From contig CP070896.1 in assembly GCA_017084465.1 (NCBI GenBank), forward strand, positions 1,054,001 to 1,118,000: a DNA stretch of 64,000 bases, in the 5' to 3' direction. Shown here piece after piece: positions 36,400 to 48,652 of this stretch (positions within the stretch are counted from its first letter, which is position 1; each line of letters begins with the position of its first letter). This DNA comes from Lacrimispora xylanisolvens (GTDB lineage: Bacteria; Bacillota; Clostridia; Lachnospirales; Lachnospiraceae). The position numbers and the translations under genes were made by a program. The notes under the pieces were generated by a model that was not told the origin of the DNA, searched no databases, and was given only the letters and a program-made list of their open reading frames with translations.

Positions 36400-38177
36400 A
36401 GATACCACCCCCTCTGAGCCTCAAACATCCCTGCATACGACCCGTTTTCTGCCATCAGCTCATCATGAGTTCCACATTCTATAATCCTACCGCTGTCAAT
36501 GACCAGTATCTCGTCAGCCAGCTTCGTAGAGCCAAGGCGATGACTGACAAATACCGTAGTCTTGCCCCGCATCAGCTTCTCAAAATCTCTGTATAACAGA
36601 CTCTCGCTGATGGGATCAAGAGCAGATGTGGGTTCATCAAGGATTTTAACGGGAGCACGGCTGTTCAGTGAACGGGCAATGGCCACTCTCTGCCACTGAC
36701 CGCCGGAAAGATCCTGTCCGTCAGCCATAATTTTCCCCAGGGGCGTATCCAGTCCATGGTTCAGACTTCTCACCGTCTCATCTAACCCAGCCAGATGTGC
36801 TGCCTGCATCTCATTCCCTTTTCTATGTAAATCCCCAAGAGCTATGTTATCCTTCAATCGTATATAATACCTGGCAAAATCCTGATATACCACGGAAAAG
36901 AGAGCTTTGACCGCACTGGCTGGATATTCCCTCAGTTCCTTCCCATTTATCAGTATCTCACCCTGATATTGTGGGAACAAACCTGTTAACAACTTGGTAA
37001 TTGTTGTTTTGCCTGCACCATTTTTACCAACAAAGGCATAATGACGCCCTGCCTCCATCTTAAAAGACATACCATTCAATACCAGCCGTTCACTTCCCGG
37101 ATACTGAAAGCAGACATTGCGAAATTCCAGTGATTCAAATTCCATAGGTTGGGCATCCGGCTCAGTCAATGCATCTTTCGTCTGACTCATCGCCGCGAAT
37201 GCAGTTAAATCCTTCATATACTCCCCGACACGTGATATGTTTTCCAGAGAGCGGGACATCTGAAAGCCAAGTTTCTGGATCATTCCAAATACTGCACTTA
37301 CAATACCCATAAACCATCCCGCTGTCATCTGACCGGTTAACACAGGTCCGATCAGTGTCAATGCCACCAACAGAGAAACCAGAACCAGAAGCAGACTGGA
37401 TCCCTTAATGAAAAGAAACATTCTGGCCGTCACCTTAAGCTGTAATTTCCGCCCGGCCTCATACTGATTCTGCCACTTACCATTGATCTCATCGCTATAG
37501 CCGAATAGGGTACGCTCGTCCACATTATCCCGTCCCGTCAGCACTTCTCCCAGATACTCCGTACGCCGGTTGAATTTCTCAGCTTCACGCCCGGCCTGGT
37601 AGACCTTTCTCCCCGCCCGCACAGACAGCCAGAACATGGGGGCAGAGAAAATTAAGATAAAAAATGCCGCCCACCAGACCCGGGTTACAATCAATATCAG
37701 AACGGAAGCCAGGGATATCATAATCTTTAAAAACTGAATATATGCCTCCACACCTTCCATAACGGAATTAACCGGGTCCCTGGATACTCGTGAGATTAAC
37801 TCCCAGCTGGTATTATCTTCAATGTGCCTGTAGTCCAATGCTGCATAAATCTTCACCACAGACGGCACCAGTCTGCGTTTAAGATTTAACCGGATACGAG
37901 AACTGGCCAGCTGGATCAGCGCGCCAATAATGGTAGTCACCCCCAGGGTCACTAACAGCAGTACCAATGGCAGATAAATATCATTATGCGGACGCACTCC
38001 CTTTAATATAGCAGATGCAGTGTCCACAAATTCAGCTGTAACCAGAGCCAGAGCCCCCGTCTGCAAGATGGATTGGGTAACAGACAAAAGTATATCTGAA
38101 ACCATACAGACAGGAGACGCTGCCAATGCCAGCTTCAGTGCGTCAAATGAGCGATAATTTTTATTGATTTCAATCAT
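36396..38177 (-). CDS. ABC exporter half-transporter (permease-ATPase)
   Basis: A 593-residue fused permease and ATPase. Six membrane helices fall in residues 1-310. The ATPase has FVGKNGAGKTTITKLLTG (Walker A), VVYQDFARYYIRLKDN (Q-loop), LSGGQWQRVAIARSL and VKILDEPTSALDP, with VSHRLGSTKLAD (H-loop). The start ATG 38177 follows GGGGGAG; a TTG six bases earlier is less likely. It lies 30 bases after the M28-like gene and is coupled to the second ABC gene. Confidence 0.85.
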   Translation of the reverse strand: MIEINKNYRSFDALKLALAASPVCMVSDILLSVTQSILQTGALALVTAEFVDTASAILKGVRPHNDIYLPLVLLLVTLGVTTIIGALIQLASSRIRLNLKRRLVPSVVKIYAALDYRHIEDNTSWELISRVSRDPVNSVMEGVEAYIQFLKIMISLASVLILIVTRVWWAAFFILIFSAPMFWLSVRAGRKVYQAGREAEKFNRRTEYLGEVLTGRDNVDERTLFGYSDEINGKWQNQYEAGRKLQLKVTARMFLFIKGSSLLLVLVSLLVALTLIGPVLTGQMTAGWFMGIVSAVFGMIQKLGFQMSRSLENISRVGEYMKDLTAFAAMSQTKDALTEPDAQPMEFESLEFRNVCFQYPGSERLVLNGMSFKMEAGRHYAFVGKNGAGKTTITKLLTGLFPQYQGEILINGKELREYPASAVKALFSVVYQDFARYYIRLKDNIALGDLHRKGNEMQAAHLAGLDETVRSLNHGLDTPLGKIMADGQDLSGGQWQRVAIARSLNSRAPVKILDEPTSALDPISESLLYRDFEKLMRGKTTVFVSHRLGSTKLADEILVIDSGRIIECGTHDELMAENGSYAGMFEAQRGWYL

Positions 38178-38207
38178 ACCCAACTCCCCCAGTTTTTGAT
38201 CAAATCT

Positions 38208-39631
38208 TTAACTCATTACTACCGTACCATTCACCATGTTCTTCCGTAATGAATACCCGTCAGATTTTCCAAGCTGTTTTTTCGGTGTTTTATCCACCAT
38301 GATGGTTGCTTTTAACAGAGATTTCACCTGTTCCCTCATTAAACTGACGTTAAACTTGTCTATCTCTCTGTCCTTGCTGTTTGCCATCAGATAATCCGGC
38401 ATCTGGATCAATCCAATGACCGGAATCCCTGCTTCAAACAGAGGCTGGCTTTCCCCAAATTCAAACTTATTGTGGCCTCTGAGTGTGATAGTACGGGTTA
38501 AGCTTCTGTCTTTGACCGCCTTTTCCCAGATCTTTCCCATCCGTGCATTTCCCACGTATGTGTACTCTGTCTGGATATTCTCAGTGGCCTTATATTCTCC
38601 GTCCTCATGCTCCTTCCACTCCATGCTGCCCAGATGCTCCACAGTAATTCCTGCAACGGCTTTTTTATTACCGTCTTTTCCATCCCATAGTTCCGGGTGA
38701 CCCATTAACCAGGTTGAGGTGGCCTGTGAAGTTCCTTTAAATACTGGTAAACGAAAATGTCCGGTAACAAATGAAAATACCATGGTGCGATTCAGCTGTT
38801 TGTTTTGTAAATACCGGATCATGGAAAGCATACCAATTGCACCATTCTCCTCCACCACATTAATTCCGTCCGTATGTGTATTAATGAGAATGGTCTCATC
38901 TTTATTTTTCCCTTCCAGCATTACATGAAAACTTTCTGTCAGAGCATCGACCTGCTTGTCTGCTTCCAATATCACAGTCCCCTGCTCCCGCCTCCTGGCA
39001 GCCGCAATTACCTTTTTTCCTTCCGTCTCATTCACCCATACAGCCGGAATCCCCATATATTCGTCGGTAAATGGCAGATACTGATCTTTCACCTTTTCAT
39101 CTGCCACTCCCTTCCAGATTAATATAACCGCTTTTACTCCCTTTTCCTTTGCCTTCTTTAAACCAGGATTTCTTAACACGGAGGTAAGCACCAGATCACC
39201 GTCACCTGATGCAATCCTGGTGCCGTCCGGAAATGCCTTCCGTTTGTTCATAATCAGACCAATGGGAAGTTTTTTTACCATTTTGATTTCAACAACCGCA
39301 ATTTTCCCCTTTGCCTTGTTATAATCACTGTTTTTTATATGAATCAGTTCTCCTGTTATTCCATTTTCATCTGTTTCTCCGGAATATGGATAGGCTGAGG
39401 ATAGAGGAATATCTTCCTGGTTTACTTTTAAAGCACTTCTCTTTTCCTCCCATCGCTCAAACGGATAGGTGTCGCTATAAATCGGAAGACCCATATCTTC
39501 CAACTGCTGCTTTAACCATGCAATAAACTCCTGATGACCTTTTGACCGGTTGCCCGGCTGCCAAACCCATTCATTATTTCTATTTCTTTCCTCATAGACT
39601 CTTCTGAATCTAATCTGCTCTTTTGTGTCAT
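38208..39631 (-). CDS. M28-like aminopeptidase with PA-type insert, frameshifted
   Basis: Corrected length is 474 residues. The N-terminus (EIEIMNGFGSRATGSKGHQEFIAWL) matches the opening of M28-type aminopeptidases. A protease-associated-like domain lies in the first half (KAKEKGVKAVILIWKG, YMGIPAVWVNETEG), and the catalytic-like part has ILINTHTDGINVVEENGAIGMLSMIRYL, where M28 zinc enzymes normally have HxD and acidic ligands. VTGHFR and ITVEHLGSMEW supply further candidates. The corrected start is ATG 39631 behind AAGGAG; one T is missing near 39540-39547. No signal peptide is seen, so it is probably cytoplasmic. It may process or degrade peptides linked to the adjacent exporter. Confidence 0.7.
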
Positions 39632-39655
39632 GGCTTGCTCCTTATATCATCGCTT

Positions 39656-40273
39656 TTATCTCAACATCATTTTCTGAAATTTTCTTATTACTTCCTTTTC
39701 ATAATCCGGATCACTATTTCCCCTGCCAATACGGTCACAAAGCCCCAGCAGGGCAACTTCTTTCACATCCGTCTCCTGTTTCATTTTGCCGGCATCTCCA
39801 AATGGAAGTTTTTCTGTAACATACAAAATATGCATATGATACTTGACCAGCTTTGCCACGGATTTAATCCAGGAAACGTCACCAGTAAAACAGGACAAAA
39901 AATCTTCAGTCAGCTGTTCTCCCTCAAAATCATGATTATAGGAGGTGATTTTCTCTCTCTTTATTTTTGTGGTCCCTGGTTTGCCAATATCATGAAGCAG
40001 CGCCGCCCACATCAGGGTTCGTTCCGCTTTGCTCTCCCGTTTCCGCTTTGCTGCTTCATCTACCACCATCATCGTATGAGCCCACACACTGCCTTCCGGA
40101 TGGTAGCGTTTTGACTGGGGTGTATCCTTTAGTTTTAACAGCATGGAAAATGGATACTGGGAAAACCACGGCTCCCTGCTGATTTGTTCCAGATATTCGG
40201 ATGGACAGTTATCATGGAGCAGGTGATCGTCTATCTTAAGGAACTGCTCTTTTCCATATTCTTTGTCTGACAT
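39656..40273 (-). CDS. HD-domain phosphohydrolase
   Basis: A 205-residue metal-dependent HD hydrolase. Ligand motifs are RYHPEGSVWAHTMMVVDEA, LMWAALLHDIGKPGTT (the HD pair) and HDFEGEQLTEDFL, as in the HD domain of tRNA nucleotidyltransferases. It has no nucleotidyltransferase domain. The substrate is probably a nucleotide or a phosphorylated metabolite. It lies 36 bases downstream of the glucan synthase gene and 24 bases upstream of the M28-like gene, and may be read through from either. Confidence 0.78.
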   Translation of the reverse strand: MSDKEYGKEQFLKIDDHLLHDNCPSEYLEQISREPWFSQYPFSMLLKLKDTPQSKRYHPEGSVWAHTMMVVDEAAKRKRESKAERTLMWAALLHDIGKPGTTKIKREKITSYNHDFEGEQLTEDFLSCFTGDVSWIKSVAKLVKYHMHILYVTEKLPFGDAGKMKQETDVKEVALLGLCDRIGRGNSDPDYEKEVIRKFQKMMLR

Positions 40274-40309
40274 GAAATTTGCCTTTCTTCCTATTGACTG
40301 CCTTTTTAA

Positions 40310-43300
40310 TCATACCATAATATGATGCTTTTCTCCATCATCTTCCAGTACAATTCTGTTTCCCTGAATCGGCTTATCATCTAAAATGATGGATTCCGTT
40401 GTCAGTTTCCCCTTGCTCCTGCTCTCAACCCTGATTTCGTAATAAGAGCTGCCATATTTATATTCAATGGTAAAATCTCCGAAATCTGCAGGCGTTGCCG
40501 GATCAATCACCAGTTCATTCCCTTCTTTTCGTATCCCCAGAAACCAGTTTAACAGCCCCTGATACATCCAGCCTGCGGAACCGGTATACCAGCTCCAGCC
40601 GCCCCTTCCAGTATAAGGCGGGCTTAATGATATATCAGCGGTCATCACATAAGGTTCTTTTTCGTAACGAAGAACCTCTTTCTTTTTCTGTGTAATATAG
40701 ATGGGATTTAAAATGGTGAACAGGGTCTGTGCCATGTCATAATCGTGCTGCATTGCTGTTGCTATTGCAAGCCACACCGCTGCATGAGTATACTGACCTC
40801 CATTTTCCCGGATGCCTGGAATATAATTTTTGATATAGCCCGGATTTTTATTTGTTTTATGAAAAGGAGGGGCAAGAAGTAAGGAAAGGGCATCCTCCTC
40901 CCGTACCAGATAACGCCATGCCGACTGCATTGCAGTTCTGGCACGCTCTGCACGGGCTCCTTTTGAGATTACACTCCAGGACTGGCTGATGGAATCAATT
41001 CTGCATTCATCATTTTCCTTTGATCCAAGCTTCGAACCATCGTCATAAAAGGCACGCAGATACCACTCCCCATCCCAGGCATGTTCTTCAATACTTTGCA
41101 ACAGAGTTTCCCGTTTCTGCTCCAGTTCCTGCCCATAGGCCTCTTCCCCTTCCTGTTTGCATAAAGGAATGAAATCGCCTAATACGGTATACAAAAACCA
41201 GGCAAGCCATACACTTTCGCCCTTTCCCTGTATTCCCACCTCATTCATACCGTCATTCCAGTCGCCTCCGCCCATGAGAGGAAGTCCATGTTCTCCGAAA
41301 AATGTCCGTTCAATCGTTTTTTTGCAATGTTCATAGACGCTACCTGATTGCTGGGATACTTCAGGAGTAAACATAACATCATGTTGTCCCTCCTTTAGTA
41401 CCGGACCTTTAATATAAGGCACTGTTTCTTTTAAAATCGAATAATCTCCAGTGTTTTGAATATAAGCAGCAGTACAATAAGGCAGCCAGAGCAAGTCATC
41501 GGTGATTCGTGTCCTCACCCCAATTCCCATGGGAGGATGCCACCAGTGCTGGACATCTCCTTCTTCAAACTGTCTGCTGCAGGCAGTGAGTATCTGACTG
41601 CGCAAAATACCTGGATCGGTAAAAACCAGAGAAAGGGTATCCTGAAGCTGATCCCGGTATCCATAAGCTCCACCGCATTGATAAAATCCTGCTCTCGCCT
41701 GAATCCGGCAGGATAATGTCTGATAGAGCAGCCAGCCGTTAACCAGGATATCAACTGCCCGGTCCTTTGTCTTTACCTGAATGGTTTTTAATAATTTGTC
41801 CCAGTGGGCGGTGACCTCTTCCAGTTCTTTTTGTGACGCGTTCACATCTGCGTATCTGTTTCTGATTTGATTGATCTCATTTAAGCTGCTGCTCTGTCCC
41901 AGTCCAAATACCACTGTTTTACTTTCCTGAGGCTGAATTGCTATGGATACCTGTATTGCGCCGCAGGAGTCATAACACACTCCTGTATTGAAGGTGAGCT
42001 TGACTTCTGCTCCCCTTGGTTCTCTGATACTGCCCTTTTGTCCCAGAAACTCCTGTCTGTCTCCGGTATAACCCACAATTGTTTCATTGGAAAACAGGTA
42101 GGCATAGTTGTTTTGAAAGTTCATGGTGTAAATATTTTTTGCGTACAGATATTCATGTTCATTGTCATAGGAGGTGAGAATATAGGGATCCGTCTGCTCT
42201 CTTTGGGTACCAAGCACCCATTCTACATAATAAGTCAGGCTTAAATACTTCACTTTATCCGATTGATTCTTAAGAGTTAAGTTCCATAGTTTTAATGATT
42301 CATGAAGAGGGCAAAATACAGTCAGCTCCTGCTCAACCATTGATTCCTCATGAAGGAACCGGCTGTATCCAAACCCATGCCTTACCCGGTATATGCCTCT
42401 GTCAGATCTTCCCAGAGACATCGGCGTCATTACCTCTCCGGTTATTTCATCCATTATATAGATTGCCTCCCCCGCCCTGTCACTGACCGGGTCGTTGGAC
42501 CAGGGGGTAAGCTTATTTTCCCTGCTGTTAATGCTCCAGGTAAAGCCTGCCCCCGACTCCGATATCTGGAAACCAAAGTCCTTGTTTGAGATCACATTAA
42601 TCCAGGGTGCCGGCGGCCTGTTATTTCCATCCAGCAGAATTTCATATTCTCTGCCATCACAGACAAATCCTCCAAAGCCATTAAAAAACTCATAATTCTC
42701 CATAAGTCCTAATATTCCTCCAGCAGCTCCAATTGATTTTCTTTCCGTTTTGTAAAATAAATACCTGTTTTCTCTGAAAATACCACCCGGGCAACCGTAT
42801 ACAGCAAATCAATCTCTGCCGGCAGAAGCTCATACGTATGCAGGGTAAAGAAGCTGGTCTTACCGCTTCCGGAATCATAGATACGGAGAGAACTGGTCAG
42901 ATCATTGATTAACTGATCTACCTCCTGAAGATAACCATATTTGGAATCCACCAGGATAACCAGATCTACCATCACAAGATTTACTCTTAAATACTCGTAC
43001 GCCTTTAATACATCTTTGATTATTCGTTCTTCCTCAATAGACCGGGCTACAAAAAGCAGAATGGGGTTATCCCCGGAAATGCCAAATTTCCATAAGAAAC
43101 TCTGATTCTTAAAATTTCTCCGGATATTTTCATGAGGTCCCCGGAAAATACCGCAAGGATAAAATATGGGACTGATCATATCCTGAAAGGAGTTGAGCTG
43201 TGTTTTGGTAATCTCCAGGTACTTTAATTCCAGATTGCTTTGAAGCCGGAATTTCTCCAGAAGATCATCAATCCGGTAGCTTACATTTAATTCCTCTGCA

Positions 43301-46300
43301 ATTTTTACTGCCTCTTCTCTGCCGCTGCATACACCGGTAATAAAAGTCAAATTGGCTGATTCACCTGCACCAATACATATCTGTACCCGAATGCTCATGA
43401 TAGGATCGTTGCAAAAGCCTGGATCATTAAAAAAGGAAATGCTGTTTACTACACAATCCGGATTTTCCAACGTATTGTTTCTGCCGATAAACCGTTTTCT
43501 GTCATTTTCAAATTCAACCTTTTTGCACCGTTTTTCATCGGTTTTCACCATATGCATGACATAAGGATTGTCGGTCTCATTCTTTTGACGTCTTTTCGCC
43601 AGGAAAATATTCTGCTCTTTCACATACTCGCTTTCAAGAAAGAGTTTATTAAACGCCGGATGGCTGATTTCTGCCATATGAGTATCGTCTACTACTTCCA
43701 TATAACTGGTCACCTCCAGCTGCTTTTCCTCATTTCCATGATTGGTCAGTGTGACCTTACGAATCTCAAAATTACGATCTGCATTCAGGCTGACAATCAT
43801 ATGAGTGGAAATGTCCCCATCCTTTCGTTTAAATTCCGCCTGGTGGGGGCTGAAAATCACCTGATACTCTTCCGGCTCGATCCGGGTTGGGTGGTAGGCA
43901 GCACTCCAGTATTTTCCCTGCTTCTTGTCCTTGATATAGATATAGTTCCCAGTATTTGCATAGACATCGGCTCTCCAGCGGTAAAGCATGCGGTCCTCAT
44001 ATTGACTGAATCCATCCCCGTCTGAAGTAATCATCATGGAATACTTCCCGTTTGAAAAATAATTTACAATGGGTGTGGTTAAACCGGTACGATTGATATA
44101 CCGGTTATTGTAATGGTCTTCTGTAAAAAGTGGTTTCCCGATTTTTATGGTATACCCCTGTTTTGCAATGGAAATCAAATAAGACTGGCGTTTTTCTTCC
44201 AGCAGAACTTCCGTTGCCTTTATCATCATTTCTGCATGAAACCGTTCTTTTAAAATTCTTTCATTCAGGTAATTATTAATCGCAGCCAGATTCATCCCCT
44301 GATGATGGGCCATATAGGATTTCACAATGCAGTAAGGTTTTAAATCCACGGAACTGGGTACGTCAAAATCAATGGATTCATAGAAACCATATTTACCGTA
44401 AGCACCCAATTCTTTCAGCCTCTTTAAATTGCTGATACATTCCTTTTCTGCTGTATTAAGTGCCAGTATTGTTGCGTAAGGTGCCACTACCAGAGAATCT
44501 TTACGGACTGGCTGAAGCCTTATCTTTGGAACGCCAAATGCTTTATACTGGTAATTGGCATTTAAATCAAAACGGTAATATTGGGATTCTGATATTCCCC
44601 AGGGGATTTCTGCTTCTTTTGCATACTTCATCTGCTGGAGCACTGCTGCTTTAGAGGTCTGTTCATAGACAGAGCCTTCATATTCCTTCAGTACAAGATT
44701 GGGCATCAGATACTCAAACATGGTACCGCTCCAGGATACGAAGCATGGAATACCCTTTACTACCGTCAACGGCCTTCCCAGTTTATACCAGTGCTTTAAT
44801 GGTACTTCTCCCATCGCCACGGCAAGCAGACTTGTAAGGGATGATTCCGATGCCATCAGGTCGTAGCAGCCATCGTCTAAGGTATGGGAGGAAACATGAT
44901 ATCCGATATGAAACAGCATTCTCTTCTCATCAAATAAAAATCGAAAATCTACATTTGCCAGCATGCTGTCTATTTTACTGCACAGGGTTCTGATTCGGGC
45001 TGCCAGCATCTCATCCGGGCTTACCGGCTTGTCAAGCTGCTCTGACAGACCGTTTTTCAGTGCGATCATATGCCCCCAGAAATTACCGCTGTCTACCGTT
45101 GATATATAGGCAGGATTAAGCACCTCCAATGTTTCAATGTGATACCAGTTATAGAGATGTCCCTTCCATTTCTCCAATTTCTGCACTGTCTCCATGAGGT
45201 TTTCGATTGACCCTACTGTGGAGCTTAGCGTCTCAAATCCCAGATCCATGGCAGACAGAATTGACAGAAACTGAAGCCCGATATTGGTGGGAGATGTTTT
45301 ATCACTGATTCTTTCAGCCTTTGAGGCTTTATAATTATCCGGACAGAGCCAGTTCGTATCCTTTGTGGAAAAATCCTTAAAAAACTGCCAGGTTCTGCGG
45401 GCAGTATCCATGAGAAATTCCTGAGTCTCTGCCTGATCCTTTTGATGGTGTATGATTTTTTGCTGGCTGATTCGGTAAGCGGCTTCAAATGCCAGAAACC
45501 AGTCTGCCATAATAAGCGCTGCCAGACACATTCCTGCCAGGGACAGATTGCCAGATAACAAAAGTAATAAAAGGCAAAATGCCGGGAGAAGAGAACTCCA
45601 CATCGTGAGGAAATAACCTTTTCTGGTATTAATCACGGAGGCATCCACGGATTCAGCCGTATTCCATCGAAGGAGATTTTTCTTGCTGATCATTAACCGG
45701 TACAGAGTTCTGACAATTGCATCCAGTGCCACATAAGCGCGGTATGGCATAATTGTAAATTCCAGAAATGCTCTTACAAACATCACCGACAGCTCTTTTA
45801 AAAATCCTTTATATACAAACGCAAGCTTTGGCCGGATGAGCTTTTGAGTGATCACGGCCAACAATAAAATAATCAGATTAAATAAATCATTGAAGAAAAC
45901 AAGAGGCAGCCAAAGATAATATGCATCTGGCAGCCACAAAAAAGTTCAGGAGTATAATCAAGGTTTTACTGAACGGAACCAGGCTTCTTCTTAAGTTGTC
46001 AAAAATTTTCCATCTTGATAAGGGGCTTAGGCTTCTGCCATCCGCAGTTTTCATTATAAACAACCAAGGTACCAGCTGCCAGTCTCCCCGCAGCCAGCGG
46101 TGCTCTCTTTTTGTAAATGATAAAACGCTGTTTGGGAAATTATCCATAATCCTGGCTGTACTGGAAAAAGCCGTTCTTGCATAACAGCTTTCAAAAAGGT
46201 CATGGCTGAGAATCCTGTTTTCCGGTACCTTGTTATGAAGTACCGTAAGGAATGCTTTCCTGTCATAGATCCCTTTCCCGATATAGATTCCCTGATTGAA

Positions 46301-48514
46301 GATATCCTGATAGATATCTGATATCACAGTTCCGTAATGAGCAAGTCCGGTTTCTCCGCCGAATATTTTTGTAAACCAGCTGGCATTCTTATCCGCAATA
46401 TGATTTCTGACGGAGGGCTGAATGATGACATAGCCTTCCTCTACCTTCCGGCCTGACGGGTCAAGAACCGGTCTGTTTAAGGGGTGATCAATCAATCCCA
46501 CCAGTTTTGCCGCATTGTCACGAATCAGATTGGTATCTGCATCCAGTGTAATCACATACTGGAAGGTGGTGAGTAAATTCTCATCACAATAAACGTCTGT
46601 AAATGTGGTACTGTCTTTTCCTGCCCCGTCTAAAAGGTTATTAAACTCTTCCAGTTTTCCTCGTTTTCTCTCCCAGCCCATATAGCAGTTCTCTGCCTGA
46701 TTCCATTTACGGCAACGAAAAAACAGGGAAAAACGCTGTTCCTTTGACGGGTACAGCTCATTTAACTCTTTCATCCGCTCCACAAGGGCACTTCGGATAC
46801 CATCATCCTTTGGCATGGACTGTTCCTTAGAGTCTTCATAATCAAGGAGCAATGCAAAAAAAAGATTTGGCTGCCGATTCGCAAGATAATGCTTCTGCAG
46901 ACGTTCCATATATTGAAGCCCCTGCTCCTTTGAGGATACAATAACCGGCATGACTATAAAGGTTCTTGCTTCTTCCGGAATTTCTTCCAGATAGTCAAGA
47001 GCCGGTATCTTTCTCACCGTTATTCTTCTGGTAAAAATAAAATTGATTATTTCCATGGAAATGCCCATTAACAATGGCATAGCCGTCAAAACGATAACCA
47101 CAGACCTTCCGGCAGACCGGATACCGCCAATATTCCGGAACAGATACAACAAACAGCCTTCCAGTCCCAGAAACAAAAGAATCAGGCATACGAAATAAAG
47201 GAACCCTGCTGCATTCCATTTTTTCCTGATCTTTTGGGGAATTGGTTTTCCTAATGCCTTTGCTTTTAAAAGGGGATAACCCTTCCCCAGGAGATAGGCC
47301 CCCACGTGATGAGAACAATGGAGACCAGCCTGCCCCCGAACAGCCAGCTCCAGACAGTCTTTTGCAATCTTTTCTTCCAGCAGCCGGTAACGGAGAGATA
47401 ATTTAACGATTACTCCGCGGTACATTCCTCTGGACTCCAGATCCATTTTTGAATAAACACCTGCTGGATCCTTTGATAAAATCTGCTCCAGCGCAGAATA
47501 GGTTTCAAAAAACTTTTCCTCATCGACTTCATTGATATCTCGTAAGCTGACGATTAACGTCCTGATATTTGTTTCAAGAAAGGATTGTATTCTTCCTTCT
47601 TCCTGGTATACAGAAGAAGTCTTCATCTGTTTATCCTTTGAAGCAAAATGATATTTTAAATATTTCTGAATGGAAACCTCATCAAAGGACATATTTTTCA
47701 TCAGATAGATCACGTGAGCATGAAATGAATAGTTATGCTTTAAGTTATCCTCTGTTTTGCAAAGCAGGGCTGATAAATCAGCGGATCCCCGTTTTCGTTC
47801 CAGCTTTTCTGTGAGAAATTTTTCTGCCTTTGATTTTACATCGATCATATGAAGAATTTCATCCGCAACTGCAATGATTTCTTCCAGAATGCAAAAGCCC
47901 AGCATTTCCGGTAAAACCCAGATCTCTTTGTCCGTCAGCGCAATCTTTTGCTGATAGGCATTTAACATGACTGAGATGTTTTCTTCACTTAGATGCCCGC
48001 CGGAAAGAGCCACCATCTTTTTCGCTACAATATAGATCCGGGGGAAATTATGATATTCTTTCGCCTTCAGAATTGGCAGCACGGCATAGCTGGTTCCGGA
48101 AGTACGTACTTTTTTCATCTCCCGGTACATTAACTGGAAATTATCATAGAGCCAGCGTGCAGCTGGAATCAGGGAAATAATGCCTGGAGACAGAGCAGAA
48201 ATTCTGTCTCTGATCCGATTCAGTTTTTTATAAGCAGCCTGATTATAATCGTTCAAAACAAAACTGTTTCCCGTAAGCCGTACCTGGCTGTGCCCGTCAG
48301 CCAGTTCAAGCATCTGCTTCTCCCATTCGCCCGGTCCCGGCTTATCCCCTGTTACTTTAAAGCAGGAGGGAAAACATACTTTTTTATCAAAATGATAGAA
48401 TCGGTAATAGAGCATAAATAAAATAGAGCAGATTAACAAACTCAGTATTACTAAAGCCACCGGAATAAATGGTGAATTTATATTAAAATTAATTTTTCCC
48501 ATTAAGATCTGCAA
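40310..48514 (-). CDS. cyclic beta-1,2-glucan synthase-like protein (GT84 + GH94), two frameshifts
   Basis: Three adjacent frames form one 2734-residue membrane protein. Segment 1 (48514-45887) has an N-terminal membrane helix, a large cytoplasmic region and the GT84 glycosyltransferase: VITLDADTNL (DxD for UDP-glucose), GKGIYDRKAFL and HRWLRGDWQLVPWL. Segment 2 (about 45939-42709) has membrane helices and the glycoamylase-like domain of this family (LCPDNYKASKAERISDKTSP, YMAHHQGMNLAAINNYL). Segment 3 (42703-40310) is a GH94 phosphorylase domain with the catalytic Asp in GGGDWNDGMNEVG, which sets ring size in the NdvB/ChvB family. Joins: one T too many in the six-base run at 45938-45943 (ILLNF/LWLPDAYY) and one T missing near 42710-42715 (LEEY/LGLMENYEFF). 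The second join could instead be a natural split, since a ribosome-like GGAGG lies before ATG 42703. Confidence 0.82.
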
Positions 48515-48591
48515 TAGAAGCGCTCCTCCTTATTTAAGAATCCTTCCCATATGATGGCATCTCTTTTTACATAGTTTGCCTGTTTTTACAA

Positions 48592-48626
48592 AAAAAATGC
48601 CACAATACAATATTGTGACATTTTTT
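48592..48626 (-). terminator. terminator after the sugar-uptake operon
   Basis: AAAAAATG-C-CACAATA (48592-48607) pairs with TATTGTG-A-CATTTTTT (48611-48626), with one mismatch and a three-base loop. On the minus strand a run of T follows. It separates the Gfo/Idh genes from the glucan synthase gene. Confidence 0.8.
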
Positions 48627-48652
48627 ACGATTTTTATAATCGTTCTATGCAA

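Noticed and set aside
33192..40273. RiPP or bacteriocin cluster
   Set aside because: No precursor peptide, leader cleavage domain (C39) in the ABC proteins, or maturation enzyme was found.
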